A DNA stretch of 64,000 bases from Cadophora sp. MPI-SDFR-AT-0126 (Eukaryota > Ascomycota > Leotiomycetes > Helotiales > Ploettnerulaceae), in contig JAGMVK010000003.1 of assembly GCA_020747065.1 (NCBI GenBank), forward strand, positions 1,116,001 through 1,180,000. Direction: 5' to 3'. A program made the translations under genes and the position numbers. The notes beneath the pieces are model-generated. The model was not told where the DNA came from. It worked only from the letters and a program-made list of their open reading frames with translations, and ran no database searches. Every line of letters starts with the position of its first letter. Position 1 is the first letter of the stretch. Positions 1 to 11,980 of this stretch are shown one piece after another.

Positions 1-3000
1 TTAAATTTAATTCCTTATATATAAAAGACATTAACCTTGTTAACGGCTACTTATACTTTATTATTATGGGACTGATCTTCGTTAATTAATAAAATAATTT
101 AGTGAGCCTGCAAGCCTTTATACCGATTTATATTTAGAGTATTATTATGCTTTTACTAAGTAAGTATTAGCTCTTTAAGACGTTTTCCTTAGAAATATAC
201 TACAGATATAAGCAAGCGATAAGGTTATAAAAAGAGGCGATATAGAAAGTAATAAATTATTAAGAAGAGATAATAGGCGATATTAAGGCTAAAGAAGAAG
301 TTATAGAAAAAGGGGGTGTAAAAGAAAGAATTAACAAGGAAACGCTATTAAGAAGAGATAAAGGGAAGATAAGATAAGATGCTTAACGTCTTACTAAAGG
401 GTGAATTCGAACCAGGTAGCTAGATTTATATAAAGGCTTAAAGTAATCTTTAAATATTAATTCTCTAATTGAAATACCTCGTATAGTAGCGAGGTCTTAA
501 AACTATAAAAGGCGAGGGTAATCTTTTAATAGTCGCTTTAGATAAGGAAGTATATAACTAGATCAGGATCTTAATAAAAACAAACGTGGTGATGGCTTTA
601 TATAAGGGTTTCCTATAATATAAAGTTATTAGACTCTATACTTATAAACTTTAGTATAATATTAACACGAGAAATAAAGAAGAATTAGCTCCGCTTTATA
701 ATGACAATTAGTACCTTAGGGTATAACTAGGTAAGGGTATATAGCCACAAATATCAAGAAGTAGAGCCCGCTTAAAAAAGTTATTTATAAAATTAATAAT
801 ACTTAATTTGCCTTTTACTATATTTTCTCTTTTATAAAACTGCTAATTATTTATTTATTTATAATTAGTCTACTTATTATTTATTATTCCTTCCCTTCTT
901 ATTCTTGCTATTTTTTAGGGCAGAGCTAATTACGAAAGTATAATTCTGAAATTAAGAGCAGAGATTTGTAGATAGTTAAAAGCTTATATATTTGATAAGG
1001 AGGTAGGTGGATCTTTAATAAATACTAGGGTCGTGGTTCAATGAAATCCGTGGTTATTTTATTAGCTAGCGGCCATAGCCGAAATAGGATGAGATCCCTA
1101 TTTCAAAGACAAAATTGTAAAATCCTTGAAAAATAATCTTAGTTAGCTGTTTAATCGCTTAATCTCTGCCGCCACTAATACGGTATACGGACTCGCATAG
1201 AAATGAGAACTTTTGGAATAGCTTCAGTATTATTATCTCTCTAATATTTTTAATTATCTAGCCTTGTTATATCTCTAGTAGGCTTCTTAGGCACTACGCG
1301 CTTTTAAAGATCCCGTACAAAAGCACTCTTACCTTTAATTAATTCCATAAACGAAGTGTGCTTTAAGATTATTCTTATGTTAATAGCTATATAAAGGAAA
1401 ATTAACTTTTTTAACTTATTAATATTAGTTTTTAAATCTGGAGTCGAACTATTTAAATACGTGTACCGTGTAAGTTTAGTGATTTCTTAGACCTTAAGCG
1501 TATTAAAGCGGAGCGTGTTTAGCGTTTAGTATAGCTTAAATAAAACTAATATCTTTAGATTATTAGCTCCTTATTTTTCCGCTAAGATATATAAGAAAGT
1601 ATAAGTAAGAAGAACCTTACTATTACTCTTAATTAAACTATTATTTATTAAGGACTTACAAATATAAAGGTTAGATCAAGATTCGATGAGAGGATATTTA
1701 AGAGAATTAAACATATCAAATATAAATATCGGTAGCTTTAAACTAAACCTATATAAGCTAAGCGAGCTATTCTTAGATTTCTTCCTTTTCTTTAATCAAA
1801 CTTTAAATAACTATTTATCCTCGGGCTTTAGTATAGAAGTACGGGGTATGGGAGGGGCTATAGAAGAACAGGGCGTGAAAGAAGATCCCCATCTATTAAG
1901 CACTTAAGGCTCTTATAATAACGATTTTGCCTTCATAACCGCTTAAGCTGTAGAGCCCTTCAAGATTGAATAATCTCTTATATAGGCGAATTAAGTAAAT
2001 CGTATAAATATTCCTTTATCCACGTCTATTTACTTAGATTCGCTAGCTACGTTCTCTGCTATTTCTCCTTACTAAGCGCAGTTAGTGCAGGGGATTACTT
2101 TGCGAGTACCGCCTCGTGAACTATAATTAGAACCTCGTCGAGCCTAATAATAAACTTGAAAAGGTGAGAAAGGAGTATCTTATAAGAGGGAGGTGTTAGT
2201 TCATATAATTATAAAGTCTGCGAAGTAATAAAGTACAAACCGTGGAAAATAAGACATACTTTTTAAACGTGGCCGGCATATTGACTTTAAGCTAAAGATA
2301 AGTATTTTAACTATTTAGTATCTGCCTTTAAAGAGTAAGGAGCGATAATTATCAGAGAAATATAAGTATTGCAATTGTAGTGCGTTAATCTATTAACTCG
2401 CTTTCTTGTAGGAAGCTCTAAAGGCTCACCTTATCGGCATATATAGTTATTATCACCGCTGTAAAATAAAGTAAGGTTCTTTGACGGCCTTTAGTGAATA
2501 ACTGTTATAACTATTGCAAGCCGCTGCCAAGCCTCGCGCAAAAGTCTCTTGGAGCGAGTCGTATTTACAAAAGAATATTCGAGAGTATTAACTACTAATT
2601 TAATTTTAGACATAGAAGCTAAAACCTTTTAAGTTAGATCAATAATCTTTCTACTTTTACTTCAGTTACAATATATTTTAATAATTATTACTAAATCCCT
2701 CCCTTATTCTCCTAAATTAAAAACCTTTCTCTTACTATATATGAACTCCTTAGATGCTTTAAACCTTACGCTATAGTTAACCTAACTAGTAAACGCTACT
2801 ATTAGCTGCGGCAAATGATTTAAGCTATGAATTCTAGAACTAAGAAGACTGCGAAGACTACGAAGAGTATTATATATACCCTTTTGATATATATGTTTTT
2901 TTTATACGTAATAGTCTTATTTAAGACGTAGTAGAATACTGATTTAAATGTATATAAGATGAGTAAAGCGCTAAAAATAGCTTCACTTTTAAGATAAGTA

Positions 3001-3330
3001 GATTTATAATATATCCTCACCGAAAATAACGCTAAGAATATATAGTAGGGATACCTGTGAAAGGACTTCGCAAATGGCCTTACTAACTCTATTTGTTGTT
3101 TATATTAAATAAGATATAATACATCCTATTGGGTATTAACGCATGGGTATAGCTAATCCTTTAGTAGGTAGTATCGCATAACAAGCACACTAAGCGTTAG
3201 CACTACCCATTCTAGTTAAATAAATTGACGTGGTTTTTACTAATTTTAACTACTAATTTATTTCTATAATATTTGAAATATTTACTTTTATTAGATTATT
3301 CCAAACCCTTATTAATATTAACAATTAAAT
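1..3330. other. RIP-mutated AT-rich stretch, no gene recognised
   Basis: This stretch is AT-rich and dense in TAA/TAG in all frames. Composition is uneven: parts of 1.0-1.3 kb and 1.9-2.6 kb retain GC-richer words, so these parts are less mutated. On the minus strand, about 2,580 down to 2,000 can be read in one frame with only TAA/TAG stops. That looks like a RIP-degraded coding region, but I do not recognise the family. Short open frames here (for example 1,686-1,907 +) have no coding character I can defend. Confidence 0.5.
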
Positions 3331-4700
3331 ATGGATCTAGCCTTGGGCTTTCCCTTGCAACGTATTTAGTATAAGCCTCTTAACGCTTCTTATAACGAGA
3401 TTCGAGTTTTATCCTTTAAGCTTCCCTTGATACCCAATGACTTAAGTAGTCGCTTAGATCGCATTTTAGGTCTATGTCTTGATCCCTTGCGCCTTACACT
3501 TAAGTATATATCTTTAGACAACTTTAAGCCAGAATATATAACATTTCGTATTAAACGCCTTACGTAATAAAGCAGGAATTAAGTTAACGACACTTAGTGC
3601 GAGCAATTTGACTTTGAACTAAGATTAATATCCTTAAATATGGTCCGCACTATTACTATGTTTATATAAGGCGATTATATAGTAATTAGTTATATATGGG
3701 GAAGCCTAAAAAATACGAAGATAATTACTATTAACGGGATACTTATTACTATTAAGGAGAACTTAGCTACTACTTTAGATTACCTTTGGTTTTTCCTTGT
3801 GAATAAGGTTTAGATTAACGCTGTTTATATTAATTAAGATGACATCGATGAGCGTAATGCTTAGGTCCTAAGGATAAGAGATATTTTTAACTAGTCGTTA
3901 GTAGTAATGATATAGCTTAGAGAAGATGAAATAGGTAGTATAGGCCTGGACTCTTGGGTCGAGACTTTATTTAATAAGCTTCACTTTTATAACATAATTT
4001 TAGAGGCCTACGGCAGGTAAACATTAAAAGTAGCTTTAGGAATTAACGTAAAGGCATAGGAATCTAATTATAATTATAATAAGCTAAAAGATTTCCCTTT
4101 TTTAGGGAATATCTTATACTTTAATAACAAGTAGTAGGCTAACTCAAATAATAAAGATAAATTTGGACCTTTGTATTTTCGCGATCTTATTACTAGGGCA
4201 CTTTTTTGCTTTACTTAGAATTCGTATTAGACTCGCTTATAAATAATTTAGGAATTAGCTATTAGCTTAATTCGTTCGACCCTTAATTAGGGCAATTTAA
4301 GCGTGCCCCTTTGGGTAGTTCTAACGCTTACTAATATCTTTTATAATAAAATTCTAGACGGCGGCACCTTAGACTCTCACGCGGTGACTAGAATATCGCT
4401 GTATTTATAACTACTAAACTCTATTAGGTAGTAGCAGAAGTCGGGGGTCTTGTTTAATAAGGAAGACAGGCTGAAGGGCACGGCAGTAGCCGATTTGCGT
4501 CGCTTAGCAGGATTTATATAGTGTACTTTCTCCTACGATAAGGTATTCGGATGACTTAGCTTATTATCTTATATTATATTTAATAAGATTACAATTAATT
4601 ATAAACGGGATAAGATAGAACTTTCATTTAAGTTCATCGCGGCTATTTCTATTGCAAATAAGAATTATAGGAACTTAAAGGGAATAAAAGACGTAAAAAT
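3331..4700 (+). pseudogene. HET-domain (heterokaryon incompatibility) segment, RIP-degraded
   Basis: An ATG at 3,331 opens a frame that can be read to about 4,700 if TAA/TAG are taken as mutated Gln/Trp codons and one TGA as mutated Arg/Trp. HET family hallmarks are visible: SYIWG at 3,688-3,702, then TINGI and a TIKENLATTLDYL block, then a motif equivalent to VWIDAVCINQ followed by DDIDERNAQ at about 3,838-3,864. Near 4,535 comes a DKVFG segment like the DKVYGLL of HET proteins. HET proteins trigger cell death during nonself recognition between fungal individuals. No expressed protein is possible from this copy. The same frame continues without a break into a SET domain, so this is described as the first part of a composite relic. 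The HET assignment is fairly firm; the exact 3' limit of the domain is not. Confidence 0.75.
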
Positions 4701-5700
4701 ATAAAGTATAATAGTTAATTCCATATACGCCTTATAAGATATGCTAAGGAGAGGGGAAGGCCTTGTTATAATAGAGAAGATCTTTAAGGGCACGCGAATT
4801 CTTTTTGAAAAGGCCGTCGTTATAGTTAGTGAATTAGCTGGTAGTAAGCGACTTCGAACATTTATTTGCTAGTAAATTGAAGCCCTTAGCGAACACTAGT
4901 AGCAAACCTTCTTATTTATATATAATATTTACTTATATAGGAATATTACTAAGTAGTATCTCGGGATTATTCGAATAAACTCCTTACTTGCTAAAGCCGT
5001 TAGAGATAAAAGAGCAATCTTCTTAGAAGTATACCGCATTAATCACGCTTGCGATAATAACGTATAAAAGAACTAAAACAAAAAGATTAAATAATATATA
5101 GTGTATTCTCTAAGAGATATTAATAAAGGCGAAGAGATTATAATAACTTACTTAGCTCCTTTTAAAAACCGCAAAGCCTAGTAGAAGACTTTTTAGGAAA
5201 AATTCAGCTTTATATGTTTATGCTGTCTTTGCTTTTTACTACTAGAGCAGAGCTAAGAAAGCGATAGGAAATTAGAGGAGATCCACCGCTTAAACGGAGT
5301 TATCAACTAACTTGGCATAGAGGGGATTTTAGTATTCCTACTTCGGACCCTTTATTATTTTAATTAATAAATACGTCTTTATAATAACTAAGGGCAAGAG
5401 AACGTTGGTTTCGCGTATGCCTTTATTAATATCACTTAGCTTATTATCACTAATAACGACTTGGTAAGAGGATATATTTTCGCGAAGAGAGTGGCGTCAG
5501 TTTAAAAGATAACCCTTGGTAATAATAGCACGCAAGTTATTAAGTACGGAGCTTTAGTATAGGACCCCTTGAAGTACGAGTTATTTAGAATCTTAATAAA
5601 GTAGAAAACGAAAGTAAATAAAGCCTCGCAAGGACTTAAACTACGCGACTTCGAAGACTGGCTTTGGAAGAGGGAGAAGCCAAAGGCCCTAAGATAGCTG
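4700..5700 (+). pseudogene. SET-domain segment in the same frame as the HET part, RIP-degraded
   Basis: The frame begun at 3,331 continues here. A start-of-SET pattern (a G-x-G-L-V stretch, then KGTRILFEK) lies at about 4,753-4,812. The catalytic-core pattern NHAC is at 5,041-5,052, and GEEIIITYL at 5,128-5,154. A cysteine-rich post-SET-like run (C-x-CC-x-C) is at about 5,215-5,232. A DFEDWLWKRE tail at about 5,650-5,680 resembles the end of fungal stand-alone SET proteins. SET enzymes methylate lysine on histones or other proteins. All interruptions are TAA/TAG where Gln or Trp fits, the expected RIP result. A TAG at about 5,695 could be a real stop, which would make the downstream MYND part a separate gene. 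Non-functional in this copy. Confidence 0.78.
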
Positions 5701-6560
5701 GCGAATCTACAGAACCGTGCGATATTCCCTAGGTTTACTAACTTCTTAAATAAGAACATCGTAAATCTGGACTTTTATAAGAGTAATAATATAATTACTT
5801 ACTAATTGCGACGCTATTAGTGCTTCTTAGGTGAGATAATAGATTTTATTATACTTTATTATTTAGAGATAAAAACTAAGGATATTAATAGCGGGAAAAT
5901 TCCATTACACTTCTATATCGACGGCTGAGGCAGTGAATTGGCACCTGCTCAGCTTCGAAGCGGGTATATAGTCGTAATTTTATACGTAAAACGCCACGTA
6001 TTTATGTTTAGGTCCCTTAGTATTTGTTATAAGGATCCCTGGATAATTAAGGTATTAAAAAATTGCTAATTTACATCTTAATTTATGTTTGCTAACCGAA
6101 CCGGATATTGTATAAGTTTTCCTATTATTACTGGATAAGTTACTAGCGTTAAATAATTAGGTCTAATAATTCTTAATAAAGCTTAGTAGTATTAGAATAT
6201 ATCACGGGTGCGATAAGAAAGTAACATCTTTATAATAATATAACAAGTGCTTATCTTTTTAATATTATAATAAAGTAAGATTACTATTAAAAATCTTCCT
6301 TATATTATATTAACTCGGATGCTAATATAGGTGTAATAAGGCCTGCTAAGTAGCTAGTTAGAATAAAAAAGGTTATAAGGCTGATTGCAAGTTCCTTAAA
6401 GATCCTGATTTACGAAGGATATTTATTCTCAAATGGAACGAATTTGATAGCTATATTCGATTTCCTTTGTATACTACAAAGGACTCCTAAAATAGTCTAG
6501 TTTTAATTGCCTAGGAAGAGAGCTTAAAGAGAATTCGGCGCAACTTCATTTCCTAATATT
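5700..6560 (+). pseudogene. MYND zinc-finger gene segment, RIP-degraded
   Basis: From about 5,728 the HET/SET frame runs into a block like fungal MYND-type proteins: FTNFLNKN near 5,728-5,755, GEIIDF near 5,833, then HFYIDG and SELAPAQLRSGY near 5,917-5,975 and a KRHVFMF block near 5,990. The frame shifts by one between about 6,055 and 6,120, probably at an intron. It resumes as LDKLLALN, then GCDKK (Cys at 6,209), KCLSF (Cys at 6,248), CNKACQ at about 6,332-6,349 and GYKADCKFLKDPDLRRIF from 6,371. These Cys pairs fit a MYND finger. An ATA at about 5,722 could be a mutated ATG, so this may have been its own gene. MYND fingers bind protein partners; in animal SMYD enzymes they accompany SET domains. 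Confidence 0.7.
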
Positions 6561-8466
6561 TATAGCTATAGTCTTATTCCTCCTTTATGAAACTACTAGT
6601 TATCCATCTAGTTATAAGTAGTTTGCCTACTATCTATTATTCTTCTTTTATTATTTTACTTAGGTAATTTTTTCTCTTTATATATTTAAAAAGGCGCTTC
6701 TTGATATCTTCTAGTAGTATATTCTTTAGGAAAGGATAAGTAGTTTACTATATGAGTATTAGTACTAGTCGTGTATTTTAAGTAAGTAATTGCTTTTACT
6801 TACTATTTTTGCTATAGATAATAGCTACGATATATAGTCCTTAGATTTGTATATCGTATATTAACTATGCTTATAAATAATTAGAGCTATATTAATACTA
6901 TCAAGGTTTCCTAATTCATAAGCCTTTTTAATTAAAGTATCCTTTCTTTTGTTTATTCCCTTGTTTTTTCTCTTTCTTCTTTTTTTTTCGTTATTACATT
7001 TAATATTTATATTATCTATTAATACTAAAAAGTGATCTGCCTAGACTAGTTTTAATGTACTTTTAGTATTAAGCCTAGGTAATTGAGAATTCTTTGTTAT
7101 TTTAGGCTGTATTTTATTAAAGACCCTTTATTTTAGTTGTTATCTTTGAGGACTTTCGTATTAGCCGCCTACAGGGGTATCGGAGCCGATTTTGTGCTTA
7201 TAATTTAACTACATAATAAGGGGTCTAAATCGATCCCCTCTAAACTAAGGTAGTAGGGAGCTGTATTTAAACTCTTAATTATCTCAAAATCTTAGTCGAA
7301 GGAAGGGCTTAATTGGGTAGTAGAGGGCCCGAATTAACCCTCTTAAATCCAAGTGGAGGGAGCCAGATTTAGACCCCTTTCAGATCTAAAAATAGACTAC
7401 TATTTACAAGCCCCTTTATAATACTACTTATCCTTATAATATGTAATTCTGCTTAATTCTTGTTCTTTCACAAGACTAGATAGGGGTTTTATGATTCCAG
7501 AAATCATAAAACCCCTGCTAGCTCTTAATCGATATTTACCTTCGTGTTTCTACCTGAGCAACGACTACTTTTACTCTTGCGTATTTTGCTTTGGTTAATA
7601 TTTAGGTAATATAAATAATTAAAGAAGAACCTAAGACCTCGTTAGTGTAGTTACATTTATATTCTCTTATTTAATTGTAGCGTATATGTGACTTCGTTAA
7701 CCTTTTCTTATAACTTCTGAAAATACTACTAGTAGAAAGCTTGTATTATAAAGGTTTGATCTCTAAGTCACGTGTACGCTAGTATATATCCTTACTCAGG
7801 GGCTAGATTCCTACTCCCTGAACGACCTCTTTATTAATATATATAACGTTTACTATCGAACTTATAAAACAGTGATATGTATCTTTTATAGCTCTTATAA
7901 TATTACTCTTAAGATAAGTATCTTTAGATATTATAGCTTATAGGACCCTATAGATCTTGAGAGAATAATCTTAGGATCGTAGATATTATAGGAGGATTCT
8001 TTAAAGATAATTCTTTTAGGAGAATTCTCTTATAACCTCATAAATCTTAAGAGAATACTCTTAAGTCCGTAGATATCGTAGGAGAATTCTCGTAGGTATT
8101 ACGACCTCTAATACGCCTCGTATTCTAACCGACACAAGCTCGTAGTATCGCTAGCTATGTGACGGTGCTAAGCCTAATAGGGAAGACTAGGTGGCGAGTA
8201 TATAATACATCGATGTGAATGGCGTTCGACTACGCTAGGCCCTATTAGGAGGGCCCTTCATGTATTTATACTTGAGCTCCCTCTTACAAAGAGCTCTCCT
8301 TTCCTCCTTATCTTTTCTTCTCGATTCTAAGCGTAGTATTAGGCCCAAATACAAAGCTAGAGTCAACTCGCTGTATCAACCTCTTGCTAGCTGTAATAGT
8401 AGGAGCCTTAGAATTTTAGGAGAAATCGCTTAGGAAATTTCTCTGAGGATTTTTCTCTTACTAGAA
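6561..8466. other. RIP-mutated stretch without a recognised gene
   Basis: No frame reads as a protein I recognise. Visible content includes a perfect short inverted repeat (annotated separately at 7,482-7,516). A run around 7,890-8,100 repeats GATATTATAGGAGAATTCT-like words. Less mutated, GC-richer DNA at about 8,100-8,350 includes a TGTGACGG start and pyrimidine-rich tracts. The last could be an old LTR, but I cannot find its partner. Confidence 0.4.
7482..7516. repeat. Perfect 15-bp inverted repeat with 5-nt loop
   Basis: The left arm AGGGGTTTTATGATT (7,482-7,496) and right arm AATCATAAAACCCCT (7,502-7,516) are exact reverse complements separated by CCAGA. In such mutated DNA a perfect palindrome is unusual. 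It could be the abutted ends of a lost inverted-repeat element or a hairpin. No gene context supports a transcription terminator role. Confidence 0.7.
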
Positions 8467-8690
8467 TAGAACTAAGTTAATATTCTGACCTTTTAGGTTA
8501 AATCATTAACGCTAAAAATATCCTTAATAAAATAGATTTAAGTCAATGTTTTAACCTTTTTAATTAAATTATTAAACATCTGAAATATTTTAGCCTAAGG
8601 TATAGAACTAACGATATTCTAACCTTTTTAGCCAGATCATTAACACTAAAACATATTTTAGCCTAAGGCTAGGAAACTGTTTCACTAGCG
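8467..8690. repeat. Degenerate tandem repeat, about 60-70 bp unit, three copies
   Basis: The phrase (A)TATTCTgACCTTTTtag..AAATCATTAACgCTAAAA recurs three times with point differences and length variation. Two of the copies end in ATTTTAGCCTAAGG. The differences are mostly C/T and G/A, consistent with RIP on a duplicated unit. No coding reading is evident. Confidence 0.6.
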
Positions 8691-8724
8691 CTTCCCAACG
8701 TCCACCGAGCAGATGCGCTAGGGT

Positions 8725-9982
8725 CGGGTACGGAAGGGGGTTTCTAGTGGGTCTCGCCCCCCCTTATAAGGCGGTAAGCATTATCGAAGCTCGTAGAACC
8801 TATGCCTCCGCCATAGATTTAATAACACTCCCTTACCAAATTGTATAGAGTAAACATCGTCAAAATGCCTTAGACATATAATACTCCAACTCGTGTGCGA
8901 TTCAAAACCCTCTTAGCTGAAGGCTACTCAAGGAGCTGCCCGTAAGCTTAACATCCCTCGTTCCTCAGCAAAATATTTTATTAATAAACCCGATCGATTA
9001 ACAAAGCCTTCCGGTGCTTCTCTAAAAGTCTCTAACGAGCAAGTTAAAGAGATAATCAAGTGGTTTACAGGCCATTATAATCGACGAATTCTCTCTCTAC
9101 GATAAATCCGCGAGAAATTCCACCTCGATTGTGCAAATATCACGCTCCTTCGAGCCTTTAAACGATACGGCTATTACTATTATGCTCTTAATTGTAAGCC
9201 TTTTATATTAAAAGCGAATAAGCTTAAGCGCTAGAGCCTCGCTATTGCTAATTAGGACCGAACAAAGAATACTAGCGATAAGGAAGATTTATAGACGAAA
9301 CGATAACTCGTATAGATCTTCTTCGTAGACGGAAAGTCCTTCGCAAACAAGGGGAAAGAAGAAGACTTGATTATATCCAATTCATATTCCACTCGGGTCA
9401 TAAATCAGTTATAGCGTGGGCAGCAATTAGCTACAATTATAAATCAAAGATATACTTTTGCTCGTACAAGGGAGAAGGAAAAGGTTTCACTTAAAAGAAG
9501 TACGCTAATCAAATCCTTCGTGGCCTATTAAGAGAGATATTTGAGCAACCAGGCGATTTCTTTTGCGTGGAAGATAATAGTACAGTTCACGAAAAGACAG
9601 ATACTCAGCAAAATCATGGATTGTGTAATGCTATACGCTTAGAATATCATATTTACTCAATCGATTAGCCTCCTTACTTGCCAGACCTTAATCCGATTAA
9701 GAATATCTGGAGGATTCTGAAATAAAGGCTAAGGAATAGGAATCCTCACGGTGACTAGGTACTTGAGGATTTGAAAGCAGCTATATTGGATATCTAGGAA
9801 AACAAGATTTCTATTGAAACGATCAATAGATTTGTTAATATAATGCCTTAAAGGCTTGAAAAGGTTAGATTAAGGAAAGGAGGACCTTTTAGGTAGTAGT
9901 TGATCTATATTATAAATAGCGATAGAATACGGCAGAAACAGGGGGGGTGGCGAGACCCACTAGCAACCCTCTTCCGTACCGA
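8725..9982 (+). mobile_element. Tc1/mariner-type DNA transposon, degraded
   Basis: Terminal inverted repeats of about 40 bp are visible. The left one starts CGGGTACGGAAGGGGGTTTC at 8,725; the right one ends at about 9,981 and is its near reverse complement, sharing TACGGAAG and CTAGTGGGTCTCGCC. Between them on the + strand is a transposase relic of the Tc1 class. The first codons read MPQTYNTPTRVRFKTLLAEG from 8,864. The end shows the DDE signature: an ED-N segment near 9,568, then WPPYLPDLNPIENIWRILK at about 9,665-9,720. A one-base frame change near 8,930 and several TAA/TAG stops show it is dead. The flanking TA duplication expected of this family is not clear. Confidence 0.82.
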
Positions 9983-10260
9983 ATTTTGCTCTATTCCTAG
10001 CATTAGCGGTCGTTAAGCGCTAGCGAAATGGATGCACTAATATTAGGGAGTCACTTTCTGTTCCTTTCTAACGTCGGATAGCCGAATTTTACTCTACTCC
10101 TAACGCTAGCGTTCGTTAAGCGCTAGCGAAATAGATACGCCAACGTCAGGTAGCTACTTTCTGCTCCCTTTTTAATACCAGCGCTTCTTTAGCGCTATCA
10201 CAATAGATACGCTAGCGTTAGGGAGCTGAATCTTACTTTATTTCCACTCTAAAACACGTA
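9979..10260. repeat. Tandem repeat of about 103 bp, 2-3 copies
   Basis: CCGAATTTTGCTCTATTCC at 9,979 recurs as CCGAATTTTACTCTACTCC at 10,082, and the following GTTAAGCGCTAGCGAAAT block repeats at the same spacing. A third, more divergent copy carries GCGCTATCACAATAGATACG near 10,190. The sequence left of the Tc1 element (8,680-8,724) is related in inverted orientation. These may therefore be stacked terminal repeats of related inverted-repeat elements rather than a satellite. Confidence 0.6.
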
Positions 10261-11460
10261 GGAATAGTAGTAGTAAGAATAGAGTAGAGGGTTTTCTTAT
10301 ATTTTAAAAGAGTAATATAAACGGATGTAATTTCATTATATTAGTAAAAGTCTAATTGAAAATGGAGATACTAAAGAGAAAGAGGTACAAGGCGAGGCTC
10401 CTCAGCCGAATTAGTACATATATTAAAGTATATGACATAACCCCTCCCCGTATTCTTAAGGATAAGTAAAATTATCCTCACGTAATACTAATCTGATTAT
10501 CTTACTAATTATATTTCGTTAACTCCCATACCTCGAACTTCTTTTCTCCTCTATTTATCCTCTTACTTCCAAACATCTAGAATTATTATAATTTCTTTTC
10601 AAAGCCTACTAATACAAATAATTAACATTTCTTCAATCGAAGAGAACTCCATATAAGTCGCAATCATAGTAGCTACTAACTTAGTCCCTATCATCAAGGT
10701 GTTATTTACACTGCATCTTAGCATGGATTAGTAGAGTACACTTAGAGGAAGATAAGGTATTAACACAAGATCTTAGAGAATATAGAAAATAGGAATAATA
10801 TAGATTTTTCATAACTAAAGCTCCCAAGAATTAATAAGATATTCTATCCTAACTACAACGTATTCTATATTAAAGTAATTATATATAATATCAGTCTATT
10901 ATTTTCGCAAGTAAAAAGAGTAATACAATAGCATCTTATCTTAGTCGGCCTATTATCACTACCTTATATTATAGTTTCAAAGACTACATCATTACTATAC
11001 CTTTGTAGCGCTAGCCTCACTTTACATAATATACAAGAAACTAATACACTTAGGTAGGCTGGATTAATATAGCATCGTTCTTACTAACCCGCCTTCGTGT
11101 AATATAAGGACTATTAGAAAAGTGGAAGAAATAACTATTCTCCTCGCGATTTATTAGGTATAAGTAACTCTACGAAATTATAATCACCTGCCTCATTTCT
11201 TAATTAAAACACTGATATCTTCCTTAAAGCCTAGTCTAATAATATCTTAATATCTTATAAACCTTAAAAGTAAGGCTTAATAGAATACTTTCTTTCCCTA
11301 TAGTAGCTCGAGACCTTCGCGTATCCTCTTTAATTAAGTCTTAAACTTAATTATCTTTTTTTCAATATTATTTCTAAACTATCGAAAAGGAATATTCCTC
11401 TATATTAAGTAAGAAGAATAATTAAGGCTATAGCGAGCTAAGATCCTATAAGAAGATGTC
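10261..11460. other. RIP-mutated stretch upstream of the repeat-protein relic
   Basis: AT-rich with many TAA/TAG. From about 10,900 on, the + strand frame that is clearly coding further right can be extended leftward with only Gln/Trp-type stops. The relic gene may therefore begin in here, but I could not fix a start codon or recognise a domain. Confidence 0.4.
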
Positions 11461-11980
11461 TTCAACTAGAATCCGTGATTAATTACTTTGTAAGTTTCTA
11501 TAGCCATTACAAACCGAATAATTCCTATCTCTAATTTTCGTAGTAAATTTAAAAGTTCTCTACAGCGCTAAAGTCGAAATCCTTACTATTTATATCAAAA
11601 CTGAAACCTTTTTCAAGTATCAAGTAATTACTACTACCTTCCATCTCCCTAAGGTAATATAAATAAAGTTCTTATATAGCTCAGTATATAGCTAAGTCAA
11701 AGATACACTCAGAGGCTTACTTCTAGAATCTAAAAAGGGACTTATAAAGCTTCTCATAGCAAACGGAAATAAGGTACTATCCAATAGCGAAATGACATAA
11801 ATCTTGACGTATACCTGTAAATAATATGATATTCCCAGCTCTTTTATAAGTCAAAATCCAGACTTTATCTTTATTATTACTCTTATATCTTCTTTACTTA
11901 ACTTATATACTAATAAGAAAGCTCCTTCTATATTAAATTCTCCTATTAGTGAATTATATTCTAAGGAGCTTATCTACAAG

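Noticed and set aside
1020..1110. GGTTCAATGAAATCC-like B-box suggesting a tRNA
   Set aside because: No cloverleaf or matching A-box; the word is isolated in mutated sequence. No tRNA or rRNA gene was seen in the window.
1686..1907. 73-codon + strand open frame in the left RIP block
   Set aside because: Composition is Leu/Asn/Phe-rich as expected by chance in AT-rich DNA; no motif, no splice context.
5502..5759. 85-codon minus-strand open frame
   Set aside because: It is the antisense of the SET/MYND relic. It is open only because RIP puts stops on the coding strand, and it has no independent protein character.
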